5,001 nt of DNA, from contig JAQGJO010000439.1 of NCBI GenBank assembly GCA_028290595.1, forward strand, positions 1 through 5,001, read 5' to 3'. The notes under the pieces are model-generated. The model was not told the origin of the DNA and searched no databases. It was given only the letters and a program-made list of their open reading frames with translations. Made by a program: the position numbers and the translations under genes. This DNA comes from Hyphomicrobiales bacterium (GTDB lineage Bacteria; Pseudomonadota; Alphaproteobacteria; Rhizobiales; Beijerinckiaceae). This document shows, piece by piece, positions 1 to 4,678 of this stretch (within the stretch, counting starts at the first letter, position 1; each line of letters starts with the position of its first letter).

Positions 1-359
1 TGTTCCCCGATCAGCCGGGCACTGTCGTTGCGGTCTCGGGCGCCTTCGCGGCGAAGAATCCGCAAGCCGTGCAGGCGATCGCCGACGGCATCGTGAAGGC
101 GATCGACCTGATCAAGAAAGATCCCAAGCGCACGGCCCCGTACATTGGCGCGGCGCTCGGAAAGGGCATCGTCAGCGACGCCATCATCGAAAAGGCCCTG
201 GCCTCGCCGGCGACCAAATTCGTCGCCGATCCGCGCGTCATCATCGACGCCACCAAGAAGATGCAGACCTATCAGGTCTCCATCGGGACGCTCGACAAGG
301 ACGTGCCACTGGATGGCCTGTTCGATCCGTCCTATTATCTGAAATCCATCGCGAAATAG
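1..359 (+). CDS. ABC importer periplasmic substrate-binding protein, NitT/TauT (NrtA/SsuA/TauA-like) type, C-terminal part
   Basis: This is the 3' end of a gene that begins before the window. The frame is open from base 3 and gives 118 residues before a TAG stop at 357-359. The protein would capture a small solute in the periplasm and deliver it to the permease encoded next. The visible part fits the C-terminal portion of the NMT1/SsuA-like fold: a segment reading GAFAAKNPQAVQAIADGIVKA, then a Lys-rich helix, then the closing stretch MQTYQVSIGTLDKDVPLDGL that ends in FDPSYYLKSIAK. Such 'loss of later helices then FD..YL' endings are usual for nitrate, sulfonate and taurine binding proteins. 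The signal peptide and most of the ligand pocket lie outside, so the substrate is unknown. The permease gene follows after 95 bases on the same strand, which supports the assignment. Confidence 0.82.
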   Translation, partial: FPDQPGTVVAVSGAFAAKNPQAVQAIADGIVKAIDLIKKDPKRTAPYIGAALGKGIVSDAIIEKALASPATKFVADPRVIIDATKKMQTYQVSIGTLDKDVPLDGLFDPSYYLKSIAK

Positions 360-366
360 GCGCCCT

Positions 367-380
367 GCAACCGGGGTTGC
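367..380 (+). other. Small hairpin between binding-protein and permease genes
   Basis: GCAAC (367-371) and GTTGC (376-380) are perfect inverted repeats with a four-base loop, CGGG. The stem starts 8 bases after the binding-protein stop codon. There is no run of T after it, so it is not a standard intrinsic terminator. Hairpins at this place in importer operons often protect the binding-protein mRNA end or lower read-through into the membrane genes. That role is inference here; five base pairs can also occur by chance. Confidence 0.3.
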
Positions 381-454
381 TTGACAGTAGGATGGACGAA
401 AGGATCGACCGCGTTATCGTCAGGTCGTTGTAGGAGGCTGGCGGAGCGCCATCG

Positions 455-1213
455 ATGAAGAATACTGTACTGCGGCGCCTGCTGCCGCTGATCGGCCTAC
501 TGGCCTTTCTGGCGCTGTGGGAGGCGGTGCCGCGCCTGGGCCTGGCCCAGCGTGCGCTGCTGCCGACCCCGAGCGACCTGCCGGCAGCTTTTCTGCGCGA
601 GCTATCGAACGGCATCTGGTTCACTGCCCTGGGCCAGAGCCTGTCGCATTACACGATGGGCTTGCTGGTTGGGGCAGGGTGCGGCATCGGGCTGGGCATT
701 CTTACCGGCATGTTCGGTGTCGCCGAAGGCCTGTTCGCCTGGGTCAGCCGGGTGTTGCGGCCGATGCCGGGACTAGCCTGGGTGCCCTTCGCGATTCTCT
801 GGTTCGGCGTCAGCGAATCCGGCGCGGTGTTCATCATCTCCATCGGTGTTTTCTGGATCGTCTATTTTGCCACCTTCGGCGCGATCCGCAGCGTCGATCG
901 TGATCTGATCGAAGTGGCGCAGGCCTTCGGCTTTTCCAGCGTGTGGGAACGCCTCATCAAGGTCATGCTGCCTGCCGCTACGCCCGGCATCATGGTCGGG
1001 TTGCGCACGGCGCTGGGTCAGGCGTGGATGTCGGTGGTGGCGGCCGAGCTGTTTGGCGTTAGCGGCCTCGGCAGCCGCATGATGCAGGCCTCCAGCCTGC
1101 TCGCAACCGACATCGTGGTCGTCTACATGCTGACGATGGCCGCGCTCTACGGATTGATGGATACGATCTTTATGTTTTCGCAAGGCCGGCTTTTGCGGTG
1201 GAGGGCTCCATGA
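455..1213 (+). CDS. ABC importer permease, NitT/TauT (SsuC/TauC-like) type
   Basis: This 252-residue inner-membrane protein forms the channel of the importer whose binding protein lies just upstream. It has the usual length and layout of the SsuC/TauC family. The first membrane helix is at about residues 9-23, followed by the periplasmic LLPTPSDLPAAF segment (35-46), which is typical of the family. Further hydrophobic helices lie at about 66-87, 106-118, 124-141, 173-198 and 215-240. The RPMPGLAWVPFAILWFG stretch (102-118) is a close match to the conserved SsuC/TauC motif. The cytoplasmic EAA loop that contacts the ATPase runs from Glu153 to Pro173, with Gly159 at the conserved glycine. The ATG at 455 is preceded by GGAG at 443-446 with an 8-base gap. 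The gene's TGA overlaps the ATG of the following ATPase gene. Only one permease gene is visible here, so a homodimer is likely. The substrate cannot be told from the sequence. Confidence 0.92.
   Translation: MKNTVLRRLLPLIGLLAFLALWEAVPRLGLAQRALLPTPSDLPAAFLRELSNGIWFTALGQSLSHYTMGLLVGAGCGIGLGILTGMFGVAEGLFAWVSRVLRPMPGLAWVPFAILWFGVSESGAVFIISIGVFWIVYFATFGAIRSVDRDLIEVAQAFGFSSVWERLIKVMLPAATPGIMVGLRTALGQAWMSVVAAELFGVSGLGSRMMQASSLLATDIVVVYMLTMAALYGLMDTIFMFSQGRLLRWRAP
1200..1205 (+). promoter_or_regulatory. Ribosome binding site that fixes the ATPase start at 1210
   Basis: GGAGGG lies four bases before the ATG at 1210, inside the last codons of the permease gene. A GTG at 1198 in the same frame would add four residues (reading MEGS), but it overlaps this Shine-Dalgarno sequence and has no good one of its own. 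The ATG at 1210 is therefore preferred. Confidence 0.7.
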
Positions 1214-2004
1214 GCGAGGCCAATACGGCGAACGCCGCGGTGATCGACATTCAAGGGCTCAACCTGTCGTTCGATCAGGACGGTCGCAAAACCGATGTCC
1301 TGCGCGGCCTCAACCTGTCTGTGCGGCATGGCGAGTTCGTCGCCATCGTCGGCGCCTCCGGTGTCGGCAAGTCGACGTTGCTGCGGGTGTTGATGGGATT
1401 GGTGGCGCCGTCGGGCGGATCGGTGAAGGTCAATCCAGACCCCGCGGCGGAGCGGCCGATGGCGCTGGTGTTTCAGGATGCCCGCTTGCTGCCATGGCGC
1501 AGCGTCGTCTCTAATGTCGCCTTCGGCCTTGAGAAGACCAATATGGTACGCTCGGCGCGGCGTGAACGCGCCATGCAGGCGCTCAAGATCGTCGGTCTGG
1601 CCGATCTCGCCGACCGCTGGCCGTGGCAATTGTCGGGCGGCCAGCGTCAGCGCGTCTCGCTGGCGCGCGCGCTCGCCGTGCGGCCGTCGATCCTGCTGAT
1701 GGACGAGCCTTTCTCCGCCTTGGACGTCTCGACCCGTGAAGGATTGCAGGATGAGTTGATCCGCATCTGGCGCGAAACCAACCGGACGATTTTATTCGTC
1801 ACCCATGACATCGACGAAGCCGTCTACCTCGCCGACCGCGTGGTCGCGCTTGGCGGCAAGCCGGGCGAAGTGCGCACCATGCGCAGTGTCGATATGGAAA
1901 GACCACGCAAGCGTAATTCGGCAGCGCTGGACGATCTCGTGAACGACCTCAAAGCCGACATCTTCGGTGAGCAGGCGCGTTCCAGCGACAATTGGGTGAT
2001 TTGA
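1210..2004 (+). CDS. ABC importer ATP-binding protein, NitT/TauT (SsuB/TauB/NrtD-like) type
   Basis: This complete 264-residue cytoplasmic ATPase powers the permease encoded just upstream. All nucleotide-binding motifs are present: Walker A GASGVGKST at 48-56, Q-loop Gln89 in VFQD, signature LSGGQ at 141-145, Walker B ILLMDE at 161-166, D-loop SALD at 169-172 and H-loop His199 in VTHDIDEA. The run ARLLPWRSVVSNVAFGL after the Q-loop is characteristic of the SsuB/TauB/NrtD group. The ATG overlaps the permease stop codon (ATGA), so the two proteins are probably translationally coupled and made in similar amounts. A GTG start at 1198 is possible but less likely. The last 65 residues or so after the H-loop form the short C-terminal tail usual for this group, with no extra regulatory domain. 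The substrate is unknown; sulfonate, nitrate/nitrite or another small solute would all fit the family. Confidence 0.93.
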   Translation: MSEANTANAAVIDIQGLNLSFDQDGRKTDVLRGLNLSVRHGEFVAIVGASGVGKSTLLRVLMGLVAPSGGSVKVNPDPAAERPMALVFQDARLLPWRSVVSNVAFGLEKTNMVRSARRERAMQALKIVGLADLADRWPWQLSGGQRQRVSLARALAVRPSILLMDEPFSALDVSTREGLQDELIRIWRETNRTILFVTHDIDEAVYLADRVVALGGKPGEVRTMRSVDMERPRKRNSAALDDLVNDLKADIFGEQARSSDNWVI

Positions 2005-2009
2005 GCGGG

Positions 2010-2061
2010 TGAGACATTTGAGCCCAGGGTGTGAAGCCTGATTGAGAAAAGCCCTGTCTCA
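2010..2061. repeat. Inverted repeat TGAGACA/TGTCTCA in the leader of the 101-aa gene
   Basis: TGAGACA at 2010-2016 and TGTCTCA at 2055-2061 are perfect inverted copies 38 bases apart. AGGG (2026-2029) and CCCT (2052-2055) could add an inner pairing that competes for base 2055. The same motif appears again as a joined palindrome at 2101-2112. The repeats lie between the ATPase gene and the next small gene, where a promoter is expected, so they are candidate regulator half-sites or RNA stem arms. Confidence 0.45.
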
Positions 2062-2094
2062 TGCTACTGACAATTGCTTCTTTCTTTAAGGAAT

Positions 2095-2098
2095 GGAG
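2095..2098 (+). promoter_or_regulatory. Ribosome binding site that fixes the start at 2106
   Basis: GGAG sits 7 bases before the ATG at 2106; AAGGA at 2088-2092 lies slightly further up. The in-frame ATG at 2061 would add 15 residues, but it has no Shine-Dalgarno sequence and would place this good one inside the coding region. Confidence 0.6.
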
Positions 2099-2100
2099 CA

Positions 2101-2112
2101 GAGACATGTCTC
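2101..2112. repeat. 12-bp perfect palindrome over a start codon
   Basis: GAGACATGTCTC reads the same on both strands and contains the ATG at 2106-2108. It unites the two half-motifs found upstream: GAGACAT is also at 2011-2017, and TGTCTCAT at 2055-2062 recurs at 2107-2114, 52 bases apart or about five helical turns. It could be a protein-binding site over the translation start, or an RNA element that hides the start codon by pairing with the upstream copies. Confidence 0.5.
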
Positions 2113-2411
2113 ATCTGGCCCAATGGTTGGCCTCCCGGCATCACGGTCTCAATACCTATCGCGGATTTCAGCAACAGATAAAGCAGCAAGCAGCCCTGGA
2201 TACGGGGCACAGGGCGCTTTACCATCTGCTCTACGCCATGGCTGACGATTACATCGAGATGTTTGACGAGGCGCCGCTGCCTGTCGACAAGGCCGAGATC
2301 GTATTTGCTAAATTTCTATCGATCGTGCGCACCGCGGAAGCGTCCATCACGCTGACGCCGCAAGCTCAGCTCAACGCCCTCAATGAAATTGCGGCTGTCG
2401 AACTGACCTGA
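2106..2411 (+). CDS. Hypothetical 101-residue protein
   Basis: I do not recognise this protein. It is small, has no cysteine, no signal peptide and no membrane segment, and looks mainly helical. Likely helices lie at about residues 2-10, 17-31, 35-55, 60-79 and 84-98. The centre is acidic (ADDYIEMFDEAPLPVDKAE, 46-64) and the first third is basic and Gln-rich (YRGFQQQIKQQ). The start at 2106 rests on GGAG at 2095-2098. Codon use resembles the neighbours, and the frame has no stop over 101 codons, so I think it is real. It lies 101 bases after the ATPase gene, with repeats in the gap and hairpins after its stop, which suggests its own transcript. A soluble cytoplasmic helical bundle or small binding partner is a guess from composition only. 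Confidence 0.72.
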   Translation: MSHLAQWLASRHHGLNTYRGFQQQIKQQAALDTGHRALYHLLYAMADDYIEMFDEAPLPVDKAEIVFAKFLSIVRTAEASITLTPQAQLNALNEIAAVELT

Positions 2412-2427
2412 TTTGGTCGCCGAACCT

Positions 2428-2448
2428 GCTCCACCAAAAAAGGTGGGC
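2428..2448 (+). other. Hairpin with A6 loop after the 101-aa gene
   Basis: CCACC (2431-2435) and GGTGG (2442-2446) pair perfectly around a loop of six A. Adding GC at 2428-2429 with GC at 2447-2448, leaving T2430 bulged, gives seven pairs. It shares bases 2445-2448 with the larger stem that follows, so both cannot form fully at once. On the + strand no T run follows, so it is not a classical terminator in that direction. Confidence 0.4.
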
Positions 2449-2482
2449 GGCATCATGTGTCGTCAGCCACGATGCCGCCCGC
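2443..2482 (+). terminator. Stem-loop after the 101-aa gene, possible terminator without T tract
   Basis: GGGCGGCATC (2445-2454) and GATGCCGCCC (2471-2480) form a perfect 10-bp GC-rich stem around a 16-base loop. A T-G wobble pair and a G-C pair can lengthen it to 2443-2482. It begins 32 bases after the stop codon of the 101-aa gene, a normal place for a transcript end. No T run follows, so termination would be weak or Rho-aided, or the stem may instead stabilise the mRNA 3' end. The stem itself is certain; its role is inference. Confidence 0.45.
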
Positions 2483-2558
2483 GAGATGAAGACCGGCGCC
2501 GCCAGGGCGGGGAGGAGATCGCCTAGCGAAACCATAAACAGGGGCCCATAGCCTTATC

Positions 2559-2588
2559 TTCATATTAAGTTGACAAAATTTATATACT
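2559..2588 (+). promoter_or_regulatory. Predicted sigma-70-type promoter of the two-gene unit
   Basis: The -10 candidate is TATACT (2583-2588, five of six consensus bases). The -35 candidate is TTCATA (2559-2564, four of six), with an 18-base spacer. The region is strikingly AT-rich compared with the rest of the window. Transcription would start near 2595, leaving a leader of about 27 bases with AGGAG at 2611-2615. A TTGACA at 2570-2575 matches the -35 consensus perfectly, but only seven bases separate it from TATACT and no good -10 lies 16-18 bases downstream of it. Confidence 0.5.
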
Positions 2589-2600
2589 AAGTCAACTTAA
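2565..2600. promoter_or_regulatory. Operator-like 10-bp perfect inverted repeat around the promoter
   Basis: TTAAGTTGAC (2565-2574) and GTCAACTTAA (2591-2600) are exact reverse complements separated by 16 AT-rich bases. With the predicted promoter, the left arm lies in the -35/-10 spacer and the right arm covers the expected transcription start. That is where a repressor would block polymerase. The arms start 26 bp apart, about two and a half helical turns. Two separate dimers are unlikely because each arm is not itself palindromic; a dimer or tetramer spanning both arms, or an RNA stem, are options. No regulator gene is in the window. Confidence 0.6.
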
Positions 2601-2621
2601 AGGTCCCAGCAGGAGATCGAG

Positions 2622-2864
2622 ATGAGTGCTTCGGACGCCTATGTGATCCAAACCGGTGGCGAGACTGTCGGCATTGTCGTGCGTGATCAGCAAGACGTCA
2701 CCTACCGTTTCTTTGCCTCCACGCGACGATTTTATCCTCTCGAAGGATATTTGTTTTTCGAACCGTCTGAAGCCGAGCAGGCCGCGAAGGCTATTCAGCG
2801 CGGGCAACGTCCGCGGCGGCCGTCTGCGCCCGAACATCCGCCACGGCAGTTCGGGGCGCTGTAA
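2622..2864 (+). CDS. Hypothetical 80-residue protein, first gene of a two-gene unit
   Basis: I do not recognise this protein. The ATG at 2622 has AGGAG at 2611-2615 with a six-base gap, one of the better ribosome binding sites in the window. Residues 6-32 alternate in a way that suggests two or three beta strands (AYVIQTGGETVGIVV, then VTYRFFAS), followed by a YPLEGYLFFEPSEAEQAAKAI segment that looks like a strand and a helix (38-58). The tail (59-80) is rich in Arg and Pro and probably disordered. There is no signal peptide or membrane helix, so it should be cytoplasmic. Its TAA stop overlaps the ATG of the next gene by one base. Expression is probably controlled by the inverted repeat at 2565-2600. 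The overlapping long frames at 2656-3060 (+) and 2592-2837 (-) lack such a start signal. Confidence 0.72.
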   Translation: MSASDAYVIQTGGETVGIVVRDQQDVTYRFFASTRRFYPLEGYLFFEPSEAEQAAKAIQRGQRPRRPSAPEHPPRQFGAL

Positions 2865-3088
2865 TGCGAACCGGCGAGCGCTTGCTGGATATCGCTTCCA
2901 GGGCAGTCTCCGCCATTACGCCGCGCGACTGGCTGGTCGAGCGTCCGCATTCGACGGCGGCACGACTGGAAAACGAGTTCTGGCTGGCTCAGTTCGATCC
3001 CCACCACGAATGGGGCGTGCGCGATCAACTGGACTCTCGTCGCGGCTTTCAATCGCCTGAATATCACGCTGCGAAATCTCCCCACTGA
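2864..3088 (+). CDS. Hypothetical 74-residue protein, second gene of a two-gene unit
   Basis: I do not recognise this protein. Its ATG shares one base with the stop codon of the gene before it (TAATG), and only a weak GGGG (2853-2856) lies upstream, so translation is probably coupled to the first gene. The N-terminal half (residues 1-19) can form an amphipathic helix. The middle is Trp- and Phe-containing (RDWLVERPHS at 21-30; ENEFWLAQFDPHHEWGV at 36-52), and the end is polar with several His residues. There is no membrane helix or cysteine. The frame is short, so the main support is the overlap arrangement and codon use like its neighbours. It ends 30 bases before the stop codon of a permease gene on the opposite strand. 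Confidence 0.58.
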   Translation: MRTGERLLDIASRAVSAITPRDWLVERPHSTAARLENEFWLAQFDPHHEWGVRDQLDSRRGFQSPEYHAAKSPH

Positions 3089-3094
3089 GGGGGT
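3078..3094. other. Weak hairpin between convergent genes
   Basis: CCCC (3080-3083) and GGGG (3089-3092) flank a five-base loop that contains the TGA of the 74-aa gene. On the - strand, about 25 bases after the permease stop codon, the hairpin is followed by AGATTT, a poor T tract. It might slow both converging transcripts, but four pairs are not enough to call a terminator. Confidence 0.2.
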
Positions 3095-3118
3095 GTTGAG
3101 ATTCACGTCAGACTGCGC

Positions 3119-3889
3119 CTACACAGGCTGCGTGGCCTTCCAATGTAACACCGCTTTCTCCGCGCTCGATGTCAGCGCGAAGACGATCAGCGCAAACACG
3201 ACGGATGTGATCACCGCCGCCCAGAGGGTTTCGATTTCGCGCATGACACCGGATTCAAGAATGAGCACGCCGAGACCCGGCGAGCCGGTCACCCATTCCG
3301 ACAGCATCGCGCCAAGCACCGCGCTGGCAGACGCCACTCTGAGGCCTGCAAACAGGAACGGCAACGAATACGGCGCCTGGACATAGCGGATGTGCTGCCA
3401 GCGCGACGCGCCATAGACATGCAGCAGTTCGAGCGCGTTCGGATCGGCCCGCATCAGGCCGCGCATCATATTTACCAGGATCGGGAAGAACGAAACGATG
3501 ACGACGACCACGACACTGGTCGCTATGCCGCGTCCGACAAACAGCATGATCAGCGGCGCCACCGCCGTCACCGGCGCCGAACGGAACAAAATCACCACCG
3601 GCATGGCGGCTTGTGAAACCGGTTTATAGGTTACGAAAACCACCGCTAGACTGATGGCGAGGAAACAGCTCACCGCCAGGCCGATGAAGGCCGACAGCAA
3701 AGTGAAGGCTGTATGCTCGATCAGCGTTGCGCGATTGGTGATGAAAGCGGCCCCAACAGAAGCCGGCGTCGGCAGCAGGTAGGGTGGAATCTTGAAGGCG
3801 ACGATCACCATCTCCCACGCGCCCAGCAGGATGAATACCACCAGGAAGAGAACCGACAGGCGTTTCAGGAATGTTGGTGCGGCGCGCAT
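3119..3889 (-). CDS. ABC importer permease, NitT/TauT type, second of a tandem pair
   Basis: This 256-residue inner-membrane protein is the downstream permease of the second importer. Its first membrane helix is at about residues 10-31, followed by the family's YLLPTPASVGAAF segment (37-49). Other hydrophobic helices lie at about 61-87, 95-117, 122-140, 176-196 and 221-240. The ATPase-contact loop starts at Glu154 (ELLHVYGASRW) and reaches Pro173. It is a variant of the EAA motif, with HVY where Ala residues are usual. The TGSPGLGVLIL stretch (201-211) is the conserved segment before the last helix. It is a paralogue of the permease just upstream: residues 154-186 align without gaps, with 19 of 33 identical by my count. 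The ATG lies 10 bases after the upstream stop codon with no clear Shine-Dalgarno sequence, so coupling is likely. The pair probably makes a heterodimeric channel. Confidence 0.9.
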   Translation of the reverse strand: MRAAPTFLKRLSVLFLVVFILLGAWEMVIVAFKIPPYLLPTPASVGAAFITNRATLIEHTAFTLLSAFIGLAVSCFLAISLAVVFVTYKPVSQAAMPVVILFRSAPVTAVAPLIMLFVGRGIATSVVVVVIVSFFPILVNMMRGLMRADPNALELLHVYGASRWQHIRYVQAPYSLPFLFAGLRVASASAVLGAMLSEWVTGSPGLGVLILESGVMREIETLWAAVITSVVFALIVFALTSSAEKAVLHWKATQPV

Positions 3890-3899
3890 GTCGAGGCCG

Positions 3900-4676
3900 T
3901 CAACTGCTGGAATTGCTGGGGGCTTCCCAGTAGATCGTCAAGCGCTCGATCAGCGCCCATATGGCATATCCCGCGCCCGACATGGCGCAGGCGATAAGCA
4001 CCGTCAGCCAGACCATTTTGATATCGAAGTTGAACAGCGCATTGAGCATCATCACGCCGATGCCGTTCTCTGCACCGGTCAGTTCGGCTGTCAGGGAACC
4101 GAGCACTGCGAGCGGCGCCGCAAGCTTGAAGCCGGTAAACAGAAACGGTAACGAACTCGGCAGAATAAGAAAGCGAAACACCCGCCAGCGCGACGCCGAA
4201 TAGACGTGGAACAGTTCCATATGGTTCGCCTCATAGGCCTTGAACCCTTGCATCGCACCGACCAGCAAAGGGAAGTAACTTGCGAGGCCAGCGATCAGCG
4301 AGCGGGTCAGCGGGCCGTTTCCCAGCCATAGCGCCAGCAGCGGTGTCGCGGCGATGAGCGGAATGCTTGAGAGGCCGACGCCGAGATTGTAGATCGTCGG
4401 TCGCAGCGCCGAGATAAAGGCGGCAATAAAGGCGGCGCCAAGCGCAACCACGATTGCGACCGCATAGCCTCTGATCGCATTCATCGTTGTTTCGCCCAGC
4501 GCGGCGCCGATGCCGCGCGGATTGGCGAGTAGAGCGCTCCAGACCTGCGACGGGGCCGGCAAGGTGACGGGCAGATAGCCGCCAGTTTTTGCCAGCTCAA
4601 GCAACAGCATCAATGCCGAAACGCCGGCCAGCGGCAGGACGATGGATGTCAACGTTGGCGCAAGCCAGCGGGGCAC
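3900..4676 (-). CDS. ABC importer permease, NitT/TauT type, first of a tandem pair
   Basis: This 258-residue inner-membrane protein is the upstream permease of the second importer. Hydrophobic helices lie at about residues 8-28, 66-90, 98-118, 124-141, 176-196 and 220-245. The family segment YLPVTLPAPSQVWSALL is at 34-50. The ATPase-contact loop runs from Glu154 (ELFHVYSASRW) to Pro173, and GAENGIGVMML (201-211) precedes the last helix. The chosen start is GTG at 4676, only two bases after the ATPase stop codon, giving a normal N-terminus with a full first helix. The next in-frame Met (residue 23) would cut that helix. No strong Shine-Dalgarno sequence is visible, so coupling to the ATPase gene is likely. 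Its conserved loop positions match those of the downstream permease number for number, pointing to an old duplication. The substrate is unknown. Confidence 0.9.
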   Translation of the reverse strand: MPRWLAPTLTSIVLPLAGVSALMLLLELAKTGGYLPVTLPAPSQVWSALLANPRGIGAALGETTMNAIRGYAVAIVVALGAAFIAAFISALRPTIYNLGVGLSSIPLIAATPLLALWLGNGPLTRSLIAGLASYFPLLVGAMQGFKAYEANHMELFHVYSASRWRVFRFLILPSSLPFLFTGFKLAAPLAVLGSLTAELTGAENGIGVMMLNALFNFDIKMVWLTVLIACAMSGAGYAIWALIERLTIYWEAPSNSSS

Positions 4677-4678
4677 GG

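Noticed and set aside
381..409. TTGACA at 381-386 as an internal promoter for the permease gene
   Set aside because: The bases 16-18 positions downstream (around ATCGAC) do not resemble a -10 box.
241..624. 127-codon - frame across the binding-protein end and permease start
   Set aside because: It is low-complexity Arg/Ser-rich, antisense to two well-supported genes, and has no start signal.
773..1183. 136-codon - frame opposite the first permease
   Set aside because: The product is an unusual His/Asp/Arg-rich polymer typical of antisense reading, and the + strand carries a clear permease.
1147..1629. 160-codon - frame opposite the ATPase gene
   Set aside because: It is antisense to a complete ATPase with all motifs; the long frame is a result of GC-rich codon bias.
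2042..2070. TTGAGA (2042-2047) and TACTGA (2065-2070) as a promoter for the 101-aa gene
   Set aside because: Spacing is 17 bases and the -35 is fair, but the -10 matches only two of six consensus bases.
2067..2079. CTGACAATTGCTT as a sigma-54 promoter
   Set aside because: The invariant GG of the -24 element is missing.
2455..2526. Short + frame of 23 codons starting inside the stem-loop
   Set aside because: It is very Arg-rich and short, lies across a structured region, and has only a poor GGTGGG ahead of it.
2565..2600. Inverted repeat as terminal repeats of a tiny mobile element
   Set aside because: Only 36 bp in all, with no flanking target duplication; position over a promoter fits an operator better.
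2656..3060. 134-codon + frame across the two small genes
   Set aside because: It has no ribosome binding site and overlaps the better supported 2622-2864 and 2864-3088 genes; its product is Arg/Ser-rich like an out-of-frame GC-rich reading.
2795..3106. 103-codon - frame opposite the small genes
   Set aside because: No start signal is visible, and it is antisense to genes with a promoter, ribosome binding site and overlap arrangement.
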